In this document: one piece after another, positions 16,866 to 25,065 of the stretch
How the letters are laid out: each line of letters begins with the position of its first letter
Position numbering within the stretch: position 1 is the stretch's first letter
DNA from: Gammaproteobacteria bacterium
Lineage (GTDB): Bacteria; Pseudomonadota; Gammaproteobacteria; Steroidobacterales; Foliamicaceae
Direction of reading: 5' to 3'
DNA length: 40,150 bases
Assembly (NCBI GenBank): GCA_007571315.1
Contig: RKRP01000082.1
Span: forward strand, 1-40,150
Position numbers and translations under genes: made by a program
Notes under the pieces: model-generated
The model's input: the letters and a program-made list of their open reading frames with translations, nothing else
What the model was told of the DNA's origin: nothing
Database searches by the model: none

Positions 16866-17888
16866 TTAACACGGAGCACGTTTGTTTGAGGACGGGGAAG
16901 CAAACACACCTTCCAATCTTTGGTTTATGGCCAGAGCTAATTCACAACCATGATTTCGCGTGTTGTCTGTAACTACCTTTTTTGCTCCCGTTGCCTTGAT
17001 ATAGGCAAGTGTCTCGTTGAAGTCCGCATGGTTGGAGAGAGACACTCTGTAGGCTCGGTCTGAGTATTGCAACAGCGGGTTATTGCTCGGAACCATATAC
17101 GCACTGCAAGTGATGCTCGTGCCATCCATTGGCTCATTTCTGAAGCCGTCCCCCTTGGAGTAAAGATGCACAAAAGACTTCTCCTGCATTGCAAGCTGAC
17201 CGACTTCAGAATCAGCCCAAAGTAATTCTCCTGCGGCCAGTCCGTAGTCTTGATAGACCTCGACCTCCTTGATTAGACGAGCAGTTGCGATTATGGGCAC
17301 GCCAATGTTGTCGCTAAGCACATGCAGGACTCTTTCTATAGTTCCCCGGTGAGCGTAGATATGCACTGGCCCCTGTCGCAGTTGACCGAAAACGAGGCTG
17401 GAGAGACATTCTTCGGCCGCTGCTTGCGTATAGTGTCGGACGCTTCTCGGGCTTCCGTAAGTGCTATCGACAACAAGTTGATCGACCTCTATAACTTTTC
17501 CAAGCGGCCAGCCGAAGTCGCCCGAGTAACCAATCCGCAATCCATCTGTTCGTTGCAGTGTTACTTGGCACGAACCGAGCATGTGGTTGGAAGGAAGCAA
17601 ACACAGATGTGAGCCATCCTCCAGTTCAAATTTCTTTCCGCAACCCAGCCTGTGAAAATTGTCGCGGTACTCAAGATCAGCATTCTTTTCCGCAACCAAT
17701 AGCGAGTAGGTTTCCGGGCGCATTACTAAATCCTGCAACCCTTTACTCGTTTCAAATTTGATCATGTGATCATCATGCACATGGGTCTGGACTCTTATTG
17801 GAAATCCTTCCGCAAACCCATCGCAGGTGACGCTTGATCCAAGGCAGATGGTGCCGTCTCTCAGGACATCAACGATTTGCTTGACCAT
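16866..17888 (-). CDS. Metallo-beta-lactamase/beta-CASP-fold nuclease-like protein
   Basis: 340 aa from ATG 17888 (342 from the TTG at 17894 in the track). The metal-binding set of the MBL fold is visible: 'THVHDDH' (HxHxDH, near residue 38), His in 'PSNHMLGS', Asp in 'GYSGDFGWP', and a late His in 'SLSNHADFNE'. 'VVDSTYGSP' and 'YAHRGTIERVL' fit the beta-CASP insertion of nucleic-acid-processing MBL proteins such as CPSF73-like enzymes and ligase-associated exonucleases. A DNA or RNA nuclease is inferred. It is the last gene of the island operon, and its start overlaps the preceding gene by about 20 nt without a clear ribosome-binding site. Base composition is more AT-rich than the flanks. 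Confidence 0.82.
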   Translation of the reverse strand: MVKQIVDVLRDGTICLGSSVTCDGFAEGFPIRVQTHVHDDHMIKFETSKGLQDLVMRPETYSLLVAEKNADLEYRDNFHRLGCGKKFELEDGSHLCLLPSNHMLGSCQVTLQRTDGLRIGYSGDFGWPLGKVIEVDQLVVDSTYGSPRSVRHYTQAAAEECLSSLVFGQLRQGPVHIYAHRGTIERVLHVLSDNIGVPIIATARLIKEVEVYQDYGLAAGELLWADSEVGQLAMQEKSFVHLYSKGDGFRNEPMDGTSITCSAYMVPSNNPLLQYSDRAYRVSLSNHADFNETLAYIKATGAKKVVTDNTRNHGCELALAINQRLEGVFASPSSNKRAPC

Positions 17889-18594
17889 ACTCAAGAGCTT
17901 TGGATATTTGTTTTCTTATTAGCGCCTCGAGATTTTCTTGGCCGAGTTCCACCATAGACTCGTTGAACTCGCTGCCGCCCACCAGCGTGAAGAACCGCGA
18001 ACCTAGGCGGCCATGGGCGTGATGCAATTCCGTCGCCTTCAGTCCCGACTCCAGTATCGAATCTCTTTCATCCTGCTTCATATCTGCCAGCACACCAGTT
18101 ATCTGCGGGCTGTTAAGGGTGCCAATGAACACATAGCGTTTTTCGACTGTTGGCCGCATCCCTACAATTTCTTGGACGCACTCTTCAATCAATCGTCGGG
18201 AGCGTGAGCGAAGTTGACGCACTTGCTGCACTTCCCTCGCTTTAAGTCCTTCTTCTAGGATAGCGTTAGCCACGAAACGCTGGTCGGCATTATCCTCAAA
18301 GCGTGACAGTTCCACTGCGGTCGAGAATCCGATTGTCTGCTTGCTAGCGCCCCAATCTACGAGGTGTTGCAAGTCATTCGGCAATTTAAGTATCTGCAAA
18401 AAACGCCCAATGTGGCCGGTTCCATTTAGGCGGATTGCTTCCGCGCATTCGCTTAGCGATGCACCGGTGTCCCGTGCTCGGCGTAGAAGCGAACCCACCT
18501 CGATTGGGGAAAGCGGACGTCCCTTTTTCTGCCTTCCATAACCAACCGACATTATTAGGCGACCAAGCTCTTCCTGGCTGATGTTTGCTAACAT
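17869..18594 (-). CDS. ParB-HTH-like DNA-binding protein (no nuclease/CTPase box)
   Basis: 241 aa. Residues ~27–75 ('LSPIEVGSLLRRARDTGASLSECAEAIRL' then 'IGRFLQILKLP') resemble the helix-turn-helix of ParB/KorB proteins. The following 'GFSTAVELSRFEDNADQRFVANAILEEGLKAREVQQV' resembles the segment after the ParB HTH. The ParB N-terminal box is absent; the adjacent gene supplies one. The second half (~130–241, with 'YVFIGTLNSPQITGVLADM') is not recognised. The start ATG follows GAGGATTAGATTGG, with the parB-like stop inside that stretch. Function inferred: sequence-specific DNA binding within the island complex. Moderately sure of fold, not of role. Confidence 0.6.
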   Translation of the reverse strand: MLANISQEELGRLIMSVGYGRQKKGRPLSPIEVGSLLRRARDTGASLSECAEAIRLNGTGHIGRFLQILKLPNDLQHLVDWGASKQTIGFSTAVELSRFEDNADQRFVANAILEEGLKAREVQQVRQLRSRSRRLIEECVQEIVGMRPTVEKRYVFIGTLNSPQITGVLADMKQDERDSILESGLKATELHHAHGRLGSRFFTLVGGSEFNESMVELGQENLEALIRKQISKALEYGQANR

Positions 18595-18599
18595 CCAAT

Positions 18600-19424
18600 C
18601 TAATCCTCAAGCAGGCCACGACTTGATAGCGCTTCATCAATTAGCATGCTTGCCGCGCCATCTCGCGTTGTCCCCTCTTCACGTGCATAGCGCCCAATCG
18701 CGGAGTGGGTATCCTCTGTTACGGATACGATAATTTGAATAGTCCTTGGTCCACTCTTCGCATCCTCAATAACGTCGTCTATTGGCTTGTCTTGGTTCTC
18801 TTTGCGGTCCTGCACGATCTTCTTGCGTTGGTTATTGGTCATTGGTTCCATTTCGAGCGCAAGTCGAATGGCTTCTTCCACATTAACCACGTTGTTTTTG
18901 TTTCTGCACGCATCCTGCGCTTTCAACGCCACTTTGAGTTCAATTTTGCCCTCGTCAACCATGCTCTTCAACTTAGGCTCCAACCGCGGATATTTGACGT
19001 ATTCCAGAACCTTGTTGTAGGGCAGGCCTGTTTTGTTCACAACCGCTTTTGCGGTTCCGTAAATTTTGTATAGATAGGTCACTCCGTCAATCAATTCGTT
19101 ACCGGTGAGTCTCCGGCGAATAAGGTTTTCGGTGATAGAGATTGCCTTGGCTTCCGCCTCCTCTACCCGTTCGTCAATTACAGCCGCAGCAATACTGTTG
19201 CGCCGAAGCGTTTTGTGAGCAAGAAAACGCCGCTGGCCTGCAAGGATCTCCCACTTATCGGCTTGGTGAGCGGGGCAGACTACGATGGGTTGAAGAAGAC
19301 CCTGTGCTTCAATACTTTGGGCCAAGTCTTCAATACCTTGTCCAGGGTCCGCCGTTCTGATTTGCCCCTTGCCGATCACCAATTGATCGAGCGGAATGTC
19401 GCGATATTCAACTATTTTCGCCAT
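18600..19424 (-). CDS. ParB/Srx-type N-terminal domain protein
   Basis: 274 aa. The N-terminal ~110 residues are a ParB/Noc/sulfiredoxin-like domain: 'IPLDQLVIGKGQIRTADPGQGIEDLAQSIEAQGLLQPIVV', the nucleotide-binding 'AGQRRFLAHK' (AGERRWRAA in ParB) and 'ITENLIRRRLTGNELID' (ENxQR-type box). An HTH follows ('TAKAVVNKTGLPYNKVLEYVKYPRLEP'). The tail 'TIQIIVSVTEDTHSAIGRYAREEGTTRDGAASMLIDEAL' looks like a ribbon-helix-helix or related dimerisation segment. No parA is present, so plasmid partition is unlikely. In this operon a DNA-binding CTPase/nuclease role is inferred. GGAGGT lies seven bases before the ATG; 4 nt separate it from the SNF2 gene. Confidence 0.85.
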   Translation of the reverse strand: MAKIVEYRDIPLDQLVIGKGQIRTADPGQGIEDLAQSIEAQGLLQPIVVCPAHQADKWEILAGQRRFLAHKTLRRNSIAAAVIDERVEEAEAKAISITENLIRRRLTGNELIDGVTYLYKIYGTAKAVVNKTGLPYNKVLEYVKYPRLEPKLKSMVDEGKIELKVALKAQDACRNKNNVVNVEEAIRLALEMEPMTNNQRKKIVQDRKENQDKPIDDVIEDAKSGPRTIQIIVSVTEDTHSAIGRYAREEGTTRDGAASMLIDEALSSRGLLED

Positions 19425-19428
19425 TGAT

Positions 19429-20832
19429 TCAACCTCCTTGATTTTGGACTTCGGTTGGCAGTATGTCGCCGTCCGTAATCTCGAGAATTTGCATTAGCTC
19501 CCTCCGGGTAAATTGATGCGCTTGAGAATCGCTTGATCCCGAATCCACCATATTATCGAACAAGAGCTCTTTTCGTTCCAAAATGTTTGCTATTCGCTCT
19601 TCGATTGAGTCACAGACCAAAAACCGGATTACATGCAAGGGATATTCTCGTTCAAACCGGTGTGCCCTGAAAATCGCCTGAGATTCAACTGCCGGGTTCC
19701 ACCATCTGTCAAATAACACGACATGCGTAGCTTCGCCCAGATTTAGACCCACGCCCCCTGCTTTCAGCGAAACAAGCAAAGCACGAGGAGTATCTGCCTT
19801 CCTGAAGTGGTTCATTGCTTCATATCTGGCTGATGCAGACATGGAACCTGTCAGGAGATCATGCGGGATTCCAAGTCTCTTGGAAATCCATTGAAGCGTC
19901 TTGACGAATTGCGAGAATATGAGGATGCGGGCAGACCCTCCTGCGCTATCCGCAATAGCCTCCAAGGCTTCAAGTTTGGATGAAGCATTGTCTGCTGAGC
20001 TGTAATTGCACAAAATCTTCAACTTGGTTATCAGCCCCAGTAAGGCAGTGCTTGAATCCGTACCCATTTGTTCTGTTCTCAACGTGTCAACTCTCTCCAT
20101 CCATAGCCCGTCGTACTCTTGTCGCTGGGGGGCTGTGAGTTCCAACTGTAAGTCTTGAAAGATGACGGGCGGCAATTCCTTTCGAACATCGACTTTGCGC
20201 CTCCTGAGCATGAGCGATTCAATCTGCGCCGCCAAATTAGCCGTGGACATGCCTTTGCGCATAGAAGGATTCAGAAAACCTAGAATTGACATTAGGTCAT
20301 CCTCGCTGTTTTCCAGTGGCGTGGCGGAGAGCGCCCAGGCTCGAGTTCGTGGCAAGATGCGGCAGCCAAGAGCAGTGGCGGAATTCCTGTTCTTTATCCG
20401 CTGCGCTTCATCAAGAATGACTAGATCGAAAGTCCCGGAGGGTATGCGGTCAATGGCATCCTGGCGAATTTGTTCATATGAGCCAACAAGAACAGGAATA
20501 GGGAGCAGGTAATATGCTTCGCGTGATTTGCTCGGCCCTTGTATCAGCCTTGTCGTTAGCGAGGGCGACCAAGTTCCCAACTCACTCATCCAATTGGCAG
20601 TCAATGATGCCGGGGCAACAATCAACGCGCGGTTTATATCGTTATTTCCATTTAGGAGCAATGCCAGCGCCACGGCTGTTTGCACCGTCTTTCCCAGCCC
20701 CATTTCGTCTGCGAGCAGAGCAGACCTCGAACGGTAAAGGTAAGCTACTCCTTCCCATTGGTAATCATGTAGTTTCTTGGGGACATTGAGCTGGCTCTCA
20801 GCAAGACTCCGAAGTTTTCCGGCGTCCGGCAT
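19429..20832 (-). CDS. SNF2-family DNA-dependent ATPase/helicase-like protein
   Basis: 467 aa, essentially only the two RecA-like domains. Motif I 'ADEMGLGKT' (~residues 41–49), motif Ia 'LIVAPASLTANW', DEAQ box 'VILDEAQRIKN' (~138–148), 'SATPLENSEDDLMSIL', then 'ILIFSQFVKTLQWI', 'LVSLKAGGVGLNL' and 'LFDRWWNPAVESQAIFRAHRFER' in the second domain. The last motif ends RFER rather than the usual RIGQ. SNF2 proteins translocate on duplex DNA; several phage-defence systems carry one. The start ATG 20832 overlaps the upstream stop as TGATG; the track's GTG at 20847 is five codons longer. The N- and C-terminal extensions of larger defence SNF2 proteins are absent. Confidence 0.9.
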   Translation of the reverse strand: MPDAGKLRSLAESQLNVPKKLHDYQWEGVAYLYRSRSALLADEMGLGKTVQTAVALALLLNGNNDINRALIVAPASLTANWMSELGTWSPSLTTRLIQGPSKSREAYYLLPIPVLVGSYEQIRQDAIDRIPSGTFDLVILDEAQRIKNRNSATALGCRILPRTRAWALSATPLENSEDDLMSILGFLNPSMRKGMSTANLAAQIESLMLRRRKVDVRKELPPVIFQDLQLELTAPQRQEYDGLWMERVDTLRTEQMGTDSSTALLGLITKLKILCNYSSADNASSKLEALEAIADSAGGSARILIFSQFVKTLQWISKRLGIPHDLLTGSMSASARYEAMNHFRKADTPRALLVSLKAGGVGLNLGEATHVVLFDRWWNPAVESQAIFRAHRFEREYPLHVIRFLVCDSIEERIANILERKELLFDNMVDSGSSDSQAHQFTRRELMQILEITDGDILPTEVQNQGG

Positions 20833-22610
20833 CAGGCGAATTTCCACACCCTGACCGCGACCTTCGCCATTTCATTTTGTCTGTGTTGAACTGACTCCGG
20901 GTTCCAACCGGAAAATTCTGTGATTTTTCGTGTGATCTTTAGGCCACTGTTCCTATAGCTTTCCACTTTCTTGCCAAAATTACCGTTAAATTCGGGTCCG
21001 GGCTTGTTATCTGCCGGCCCCATCAGCGTGAGATTACCCAGTCTGTGTACCCATGCGCCCTTATCTATATCCAAGAAGCCATCCCAACTTTCCCAATGAT
21101 CAGGAGACTTTGGGAGTATGTGTTCTATCGTGCACATCTCTTGATTCAAAATCTGGAAATCTGCCTGAACTTCAGTGTTGATTCCCAGCAAGAATAGCTT
21201 GATCTTTCTCTTGCCTGTCATCCTTGATTCAGCCATCGTTTTGCGAAACCTGGAATCATCTAGCACACCATACGCTGCGTGATCACATTCATGCAGAAAT
21301 CGTGCAAAGCCAGCGTCTGAAAGATCATCAACCGTCATGATTTCTTTAGAGAAATTCGCAAAGGCGGATTCAAAGCGTGAAGGTTCAAATTTTGGCGCTA
21401 CAAAAGCCGTCCTTAGCACGAATGCGCTCAATAGCCGAAGATTTTTGTTGATCACTTTAGCAATGCGCTTTCTATGGCGTAGGTCGGTTTCTTTCAGGTA
21501 CCGGGTCAGCAGGGCGAATACTAGAGGCTGAGCGACTTTATATCCGTTCAGCTCCTTGAGATAGACGGAGATATTTCTTTTCGAATTGGTAGTTCTCGAA
21601 TCAACTTTGAAAGGCTGGATCAAATCTGGGCTTGGAACTGGAGCCGTGATTGTGCGAAACAGCTCGAGTTGCTCCCGCGACGTTATTTGTTTCGTAAGCG
21701 TAAATGCGTAATCAGCGCGCGTTTGTGATTCGACCTGCCTTTTGTCACCTTGAGTCAGAATTGCACGCCGGGCATCACGGTAGAACTGATCCTTGCGAAG
21801 AAACCCAAATATGCATTGCAACTGACATCGCATGTATTCCTCAGCCTTTATGGCATTTGGAAACACAGGCCGAATGTCTTCGAGATGTTCATGGATTTTT
21901 TTTCTTCTCTCGGCTTCGCCCTCAGAGTTGAAATAGGAATACAGATGATTCCGAATAAGGTCCAGTGCGCCCAAAGTTTTTCCTCGATAATTGAGCGTCT
22001 CAAATACAGCGTTTGAATCAATGCTTGCAGGTACCCAGAGGCACGCGATTTCAAGCCTCTGTAGGACGTAGGTTAGGTATTTTTCACACAGTTCCGTACT
22101 CATCCCCGAGAAGAAGCCGCTAACTTCCCTCCAGGCTACCGTGAATTTGCCATTAGTTCCAATGGTATTTCCGCAAATCACTTGTTTGAAGTGCATCTCG
22201 TCGTTTTGCGGCGGGGTGATTCGTGGAGTGTAGTGATTTGCGTCATCCAGTTTCCATGCGCTTCGCCGGTGTAGGTCGAACAGCAACTGCAAAGCCAGTC
22301 CTTCGTACTGAGAGCCCGGAGATTGAAGGGCAAAGTGTCGACAAAGTACTGCGCAAATGATTGACAGAGTGATCATCCGCTGCTGCCCATCGTTGATTTC
22401 CCAAAGCCCTTCTTCGATGCGCACAAGCATCACGGCACCAAGAAAGTAGCATTCCCGGCCTTCTTCCATAGCACCAGCAATGTCGTGCAGCAGGTCGCGA
22501 ACATGCCTGCGGTCCCAGTCGTAGTATCTTTGGTGCCAAGGAACCCGAAACCGCCCTTTATGAAATAGCTCGGAGCACAACATCGCTTCGGACTTGATGG
22601 TGGTGCTCAT
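20832..22610 (-). CDS. DUF262–DUF1524 protein (SspE/GmrSD-like)
   Basis: 592 aa. The N-terminal DUF262 domain carries 'FRVPWHQRYYDWDRRHVRDLL' and the NTPase-associated 'INDGQQRMITL' (DGQQR at 74–78). The C-terminal DUF1524 HNH-type nuclease domain shows 'CTIEHILPKS' (His497), 'HRLGNLTLMG' and 'NGNFGKKVESYRNSGLKITR'. This architecture is that of GmrSD type IV restriction enzymes and of SspE, the effector that senses phosphorothioated self DNA and attacks phage DNA. Given the adjacent sulfur-transfer genes, an SspE-like role is the best inference. ATGA overlap with the upstream DndC-like gene and TGATG with the SNF2 gene. Confidence 0.88.
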   Translation of the reverse strand: MSTTIKSEAMLCSELFHKGRFRVPWHQRYYDWDRRHVRDLLHDIAGAMEEGRECYFLGAVMLVRIEEGLWEINDGQQRMITLSIICAVLCRHFALQSPGSQYEGLALQLLFDLHRRSAWKLDDANHYTPRITPPQNDEMHFKQVICGNTIGTNGKFTVAWREVSGFFSGMSTELCEKYLTYVLQRLEIACLWVPASIDSNAVFETLNYRGKTLGALDLIRNHLYSYFNSEGEAERRKKIHEHLEDIRPVFPNAIKAEEYMRCQLQCIFGFLRKDQFYRDARRAILTQGDKRQVESQTRADYAFTLTKQITSREQLELFRTITAPVPSPDLIQPFKVDSRTTNSKRNISVYLKELNGYKVAQPLVFALLTRYLKETDLRHRKRIAKVINKNLRLLSAFVLRTAFVAPKFEPSRFESAFANFSKEIMTVDDLSDAGFARFLHECDHAAYGVLDDSRFRKTMAESRMTGKRKIKLFLLGINTEVQADFQILNQEMCTIEHILPKSPDHWESWDGFLDIDKGAWVHRLGNLTLMGPADNKPGPEFNGNFGKKVESYRNSGLKITRKITEFSGWNPESVQHRQNEMAKVAVRVWKFA

Positions 22611-23755
22611 ACGGATGCGCTCTCATGCTGTGGCGACAGGGCTTTGCGCAAGGCGGAACGACAGTCTTGCCGCACCGAGTCTCTGCGCCAGATATCCTGG
22701 ATCACTTCCACTTCGCCTCGAGAAATCAGTTGTTTCCCAACTCTTAGCTCCAATGCTTGCAATTCAGACAAAATTTTCTTGCGCACCTCAATCCTGAATG
22801 GTCCGCGGACTAGCGTTCCGTTACTTCGCCTGCGGAAGTTGCCATCACGGCGAACTCGCTGACGATTTGAATCATTTTCACGAAGCTCTACCAGCCATTC
22901 CCGAAAATCATAGAGGTGCTCAAACAATCTCACATCTTTGTGTCCCGATTTGATTAGACCCTGCAAGCTTCGATCTTTTTGAACCACCGTGCATGTCCAG
23001 CATCCAAATCTTGGAGAAGTTGTTCCGCATGAAGGGGCATCCTCTTGAGAGAGCACCAATGGACATTCGCCGCCAGCAGCATTTCGGTACAAGGTGATCA
23101 GGTTTTGATGCGTGCCGCCCCATGGGGGGTTCCGCTGCATTAGTGTCAGCCAGACATCCTCGTCTTCAAATTCGGCCAAAGGTGCGAACATTCGGCATCC
23201 TTCCACAGAACTGTGGGGGTTCATTTTGGTCGCGGAAACCCCATGTTTCTCCATATTTCGCCGTCGCGCTGACGATTCGCTCTTGCGTGTCCCAATGAGC
23301 AATACAACTCGCCTGTGTCTGCTTACCAAACTGTCAAGCAAGTGGCTGGTTGGCAGAATCTTCATCCGGTCCGTACACCAACGGAAATTTCGTGTTGGCG
23401 GTATGTAGCCACGCCCGATGACGTTGACCCAAAACGTTTGGTCTATGTGCGGCCGGGTGATTTCTGCGGTGATGGGCAAATCTTGCGACAAGGCTGCGCT
23501 TGAGATTGTCCTTATAGTTTTTCTGAGATGCCTGATGACGAGCGGTGATTCAACAAGCGTGTCATTGCCAATCACGTATAACCTGCGGTTACGCTCAGAC
23601 GCTTCCAGATCTGCCAGCAGTTCCCAAACAAGTTGCAACAGGAGTGTGGAGTCCTTTCCGCCTGAGTAAGCAACTACCCAAGGATCAGTGTGCGCCCGCA
23701 TGTATTCGGTACGCAGCACTTCTTTGGCGCACATGAGTTTTTCTGGAATATTCAT
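22607..23755 (-). CDS. DndC/SspD-like PAPS-reductase-family sulfurtransferase
   Basis: 382 aa. Adenine-nucleotide alpha-hydrolase fold with PP-loop 'YSGGKDSTLLLQLVW' (residues 30–44). DndC-type hallmarks follow: 'NDTLVESPLVI', 'FRWCTDRMKI' (Cys127), 'LIGTRKSESSARR' and a cysteine cluster at 231, 243, 252 and 255 ('ECPL', 'SCGT', 'GCWTCTVV') able to hold a 4Fe-4S cluster. In Dnd/Ssp systems this protein activates the backbone and transfers sulfur supplied by the cysteine desulfurase. The start ATG 23755 has GAGGAG behind it and aligns with typical N-termini; the track's ATG at 23809 gives an ATGA junction with the desulfurase gene but no ribosome-binding site. Confidence 0.9.
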   Translation of the reverse strand: MNIPEKLMCAKEVLRTEYMRAHTDPWVVAYSGGKDSTLLLQLVWELLADLEASERNRRLYVIGNDTLVESPLVIRHLRKTIRTISSAALSQDLPITAEITRPHIDQTFWVNVIGRGYIPPTRNFRWCTDRMKILPTSHLLDSLVSRHRRVVLLIGTRKSESSARRRNMEKHGVSATKMNPHSSVEGCRMFAPLAEFEDEDVWLTLMQRNPPWGGTHQNLITLYRNAAGGECPLVLSQEDAPSCGTTSPRFGCWTCTVVQKDRSLQGLIKSGHKDVRLFEHLYDFREWLVELRENDSNRQRVRRDGNFRRRSNGTLVRGPFRIEVRKKILSELQALELRVGKQLISRGEVEVIQDIWRRDSVRQDCRSALRKALSPQHESASV

Positions 23756-23805
23756 GTGACTCCTCTCGGTACCGCCCGGTAATCCATCCATAAGGTTTTT
23801 CGGCC

Positions 23806-25065
23806 TCATGCCAATACCGCATGGCTTGTTTCATCAGGTACCTTAAAGTTCTTCTTGGATGGTTGCTGCTTTTTCAGACCTTTGGATAATTGGCGCAACA
23901 TGTTTACAGCTTCGGCAACATGCGCTGCGGCGAAATCAACTTCCGCTTCATTGGTGTACCTCCCAAGGCTGAAGCGCACAGAGCAATTTGCAAGTTGTTC
24001 GGGAACACCAAGCGAACTCAGCACATGTGATGATTCAATATGCGAGGATGTGCAGGCGGAGCCCGAGGAAAACGCAATGTTTGGCATGGACATCATTAGA
24101 GATTCACTTGCTACTCCAGAGAAACCAACATTTAGTATTCCCGGAGTCCGGTATTCTTGATTGCCGTTGAAGAAGGAATACTCAATGGCAGCCAGATGCG
24201 AGCGCAATGCAGTATCTAGCGCTGTGATCACCTGCATGTCCTGATCTCTGCATTCGTTGGCCAATTTCGCTGCTGCGCCCATACCAACGATTTGATGCGT
24301 TGGTAAGGTGCCAGAACGGACACCCCGTTCCTGGTTGCCCCCATGCATCTGCGGTTCAATTGGAAAGTGGCGCCTGCCACGAACGAATAAGGCCCCCACC
24401 CCCTTTGGGCCGTACATTTTGTGTGCGCTCAGCGAGATTAGATCCGCCTTGATTTCACGAGTATTTATCGGCAATCGTGCGGCACTTTGCGCTGCGTCCA
24501 CATGGAATACTATTCCTCTGGCGCGGGTGATTTCCGAGATGGTGCTGGTGTCTGTAATCGTGCCTACTTCATTATTTACGTGCATCAGGGAAACTAGGAA
24601 TGTGTCCTCTGTCAATGCGTCCTGCACTATTTCTGGGCAAATCATGCCTTGCGAATCCGGCTTGAGAAAGGTGACCTGATAACCCTTATCCGCCAATTGG
24701 AGGCATGTATCTATGACAGCCTTGTGCTCCAAACCTGAAGTCACGATATGCCGCTTGCCGTCCGGATTGGCGTAAGCCACGCCTTTGATTGCCAAGTTGA
24801 TTGATTCCGTTGCTCCCGAGGTCCAATAGACTTCTTCAGGATTGGCGCTAATCAGTTCAGCCACTTGCTCTCTGGCGCGCTCAACTGCTTGCTCCGCCTC
24901 TCTGCCGAAGCGGTGAGACCGAGAAGAGGGATTACCAAACATTCCATCCAATCCCAAGTAACGATTCATTTCAGCAACTACTTGAGGAGCTACGGGATTG
25001 GTGGCTGCGTAGTCAAGATAGACACTCTTGCCTTCTACAGCCGACAAATTTAACTGTGTGCTCAC
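23806..25065 (-). CDS. Cysteine desulfurase (DndA/SspA/IscS-like)
   Basis: 419 aa PLP enzyme releasing sulfur from cysteine as a persulfide. Seen: 'VYLDYAATNPVAP', 'SGATESINLAIKG', His114 in 'GLEHKAVIDT', 'FHVDAAQSAARLPI', PLP Lys216 in 'SAHKMYGPKGVGALFVR' and the active-site Cys338 in 'SSGSACTS', the loop of IscS-type enzymes. No iscU, hscBA or fdx gene is nearby, and the DndC-like gene follows directly, so a sulfur donor for DNA modification is inferred rather than housekeeping Fe-S assembly. GTG start at 25065 behind AAGGA. First gene of the seven-gene operon. Confidence 0.9.
   Translation of the reverse strand: MSTQLNLSAVEGKSVYLDYAATNPVAPQVVAEMNRYLGLDGMFGNPSSRSHRFGREAEQAVERAREQVAELISANPEEVYWTSGATESINLAIKGVAYANPDGKRHIVTSGLEHKAVIDTCLQLADKGYQVTFLKPDSQGMICPEIVQDALTEDTFLVSLMHVNNEVGTITDTSTISEITRARGIVFHVDAAQSAARLPINTREIKADLISLSAHKMYGPKGVGALFVRGRRHFPIEPQMHGGNQERGVRSGTLPTHQIVGMGAAAKLANECRDQDMQVITALDTALRSHLAAIEYSFFNGNQEYRTPGILNVGFSGVASESLMMSMPNIAFSSGSACTSSHIESSHVLSSLGVPEQLANCSVRFSLGRYTNEAEVDFAAAHVAEAVNMLRQLSKGLKKQQPSKKNFKVPDETSHAVLA

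Noticed and set aside
18600-19424. Plasmid or chromosome partition ParB
   Set aside because: No parA and no parS-like repeats seen; the gene is embedded in the island operon.
16866-25065. BREX, DISARM or 7-deazaguanine (Dpd) system
   Set aside because: No PglX/DrmMI-type methyltransferase, PglZ, BrxC or TGT-like DpdA is present; SNF2 and ParB domains alone are not enough, and the cysteine desulfurase/DndC pair points to sulfur chemistry.
23806-25065. Housekeeping iscS
   Set aside because: No iscR, iscU, iscA, hscBA or fdx nearby; it heads an AT-rich defence-like operon with a DndC-like gene.
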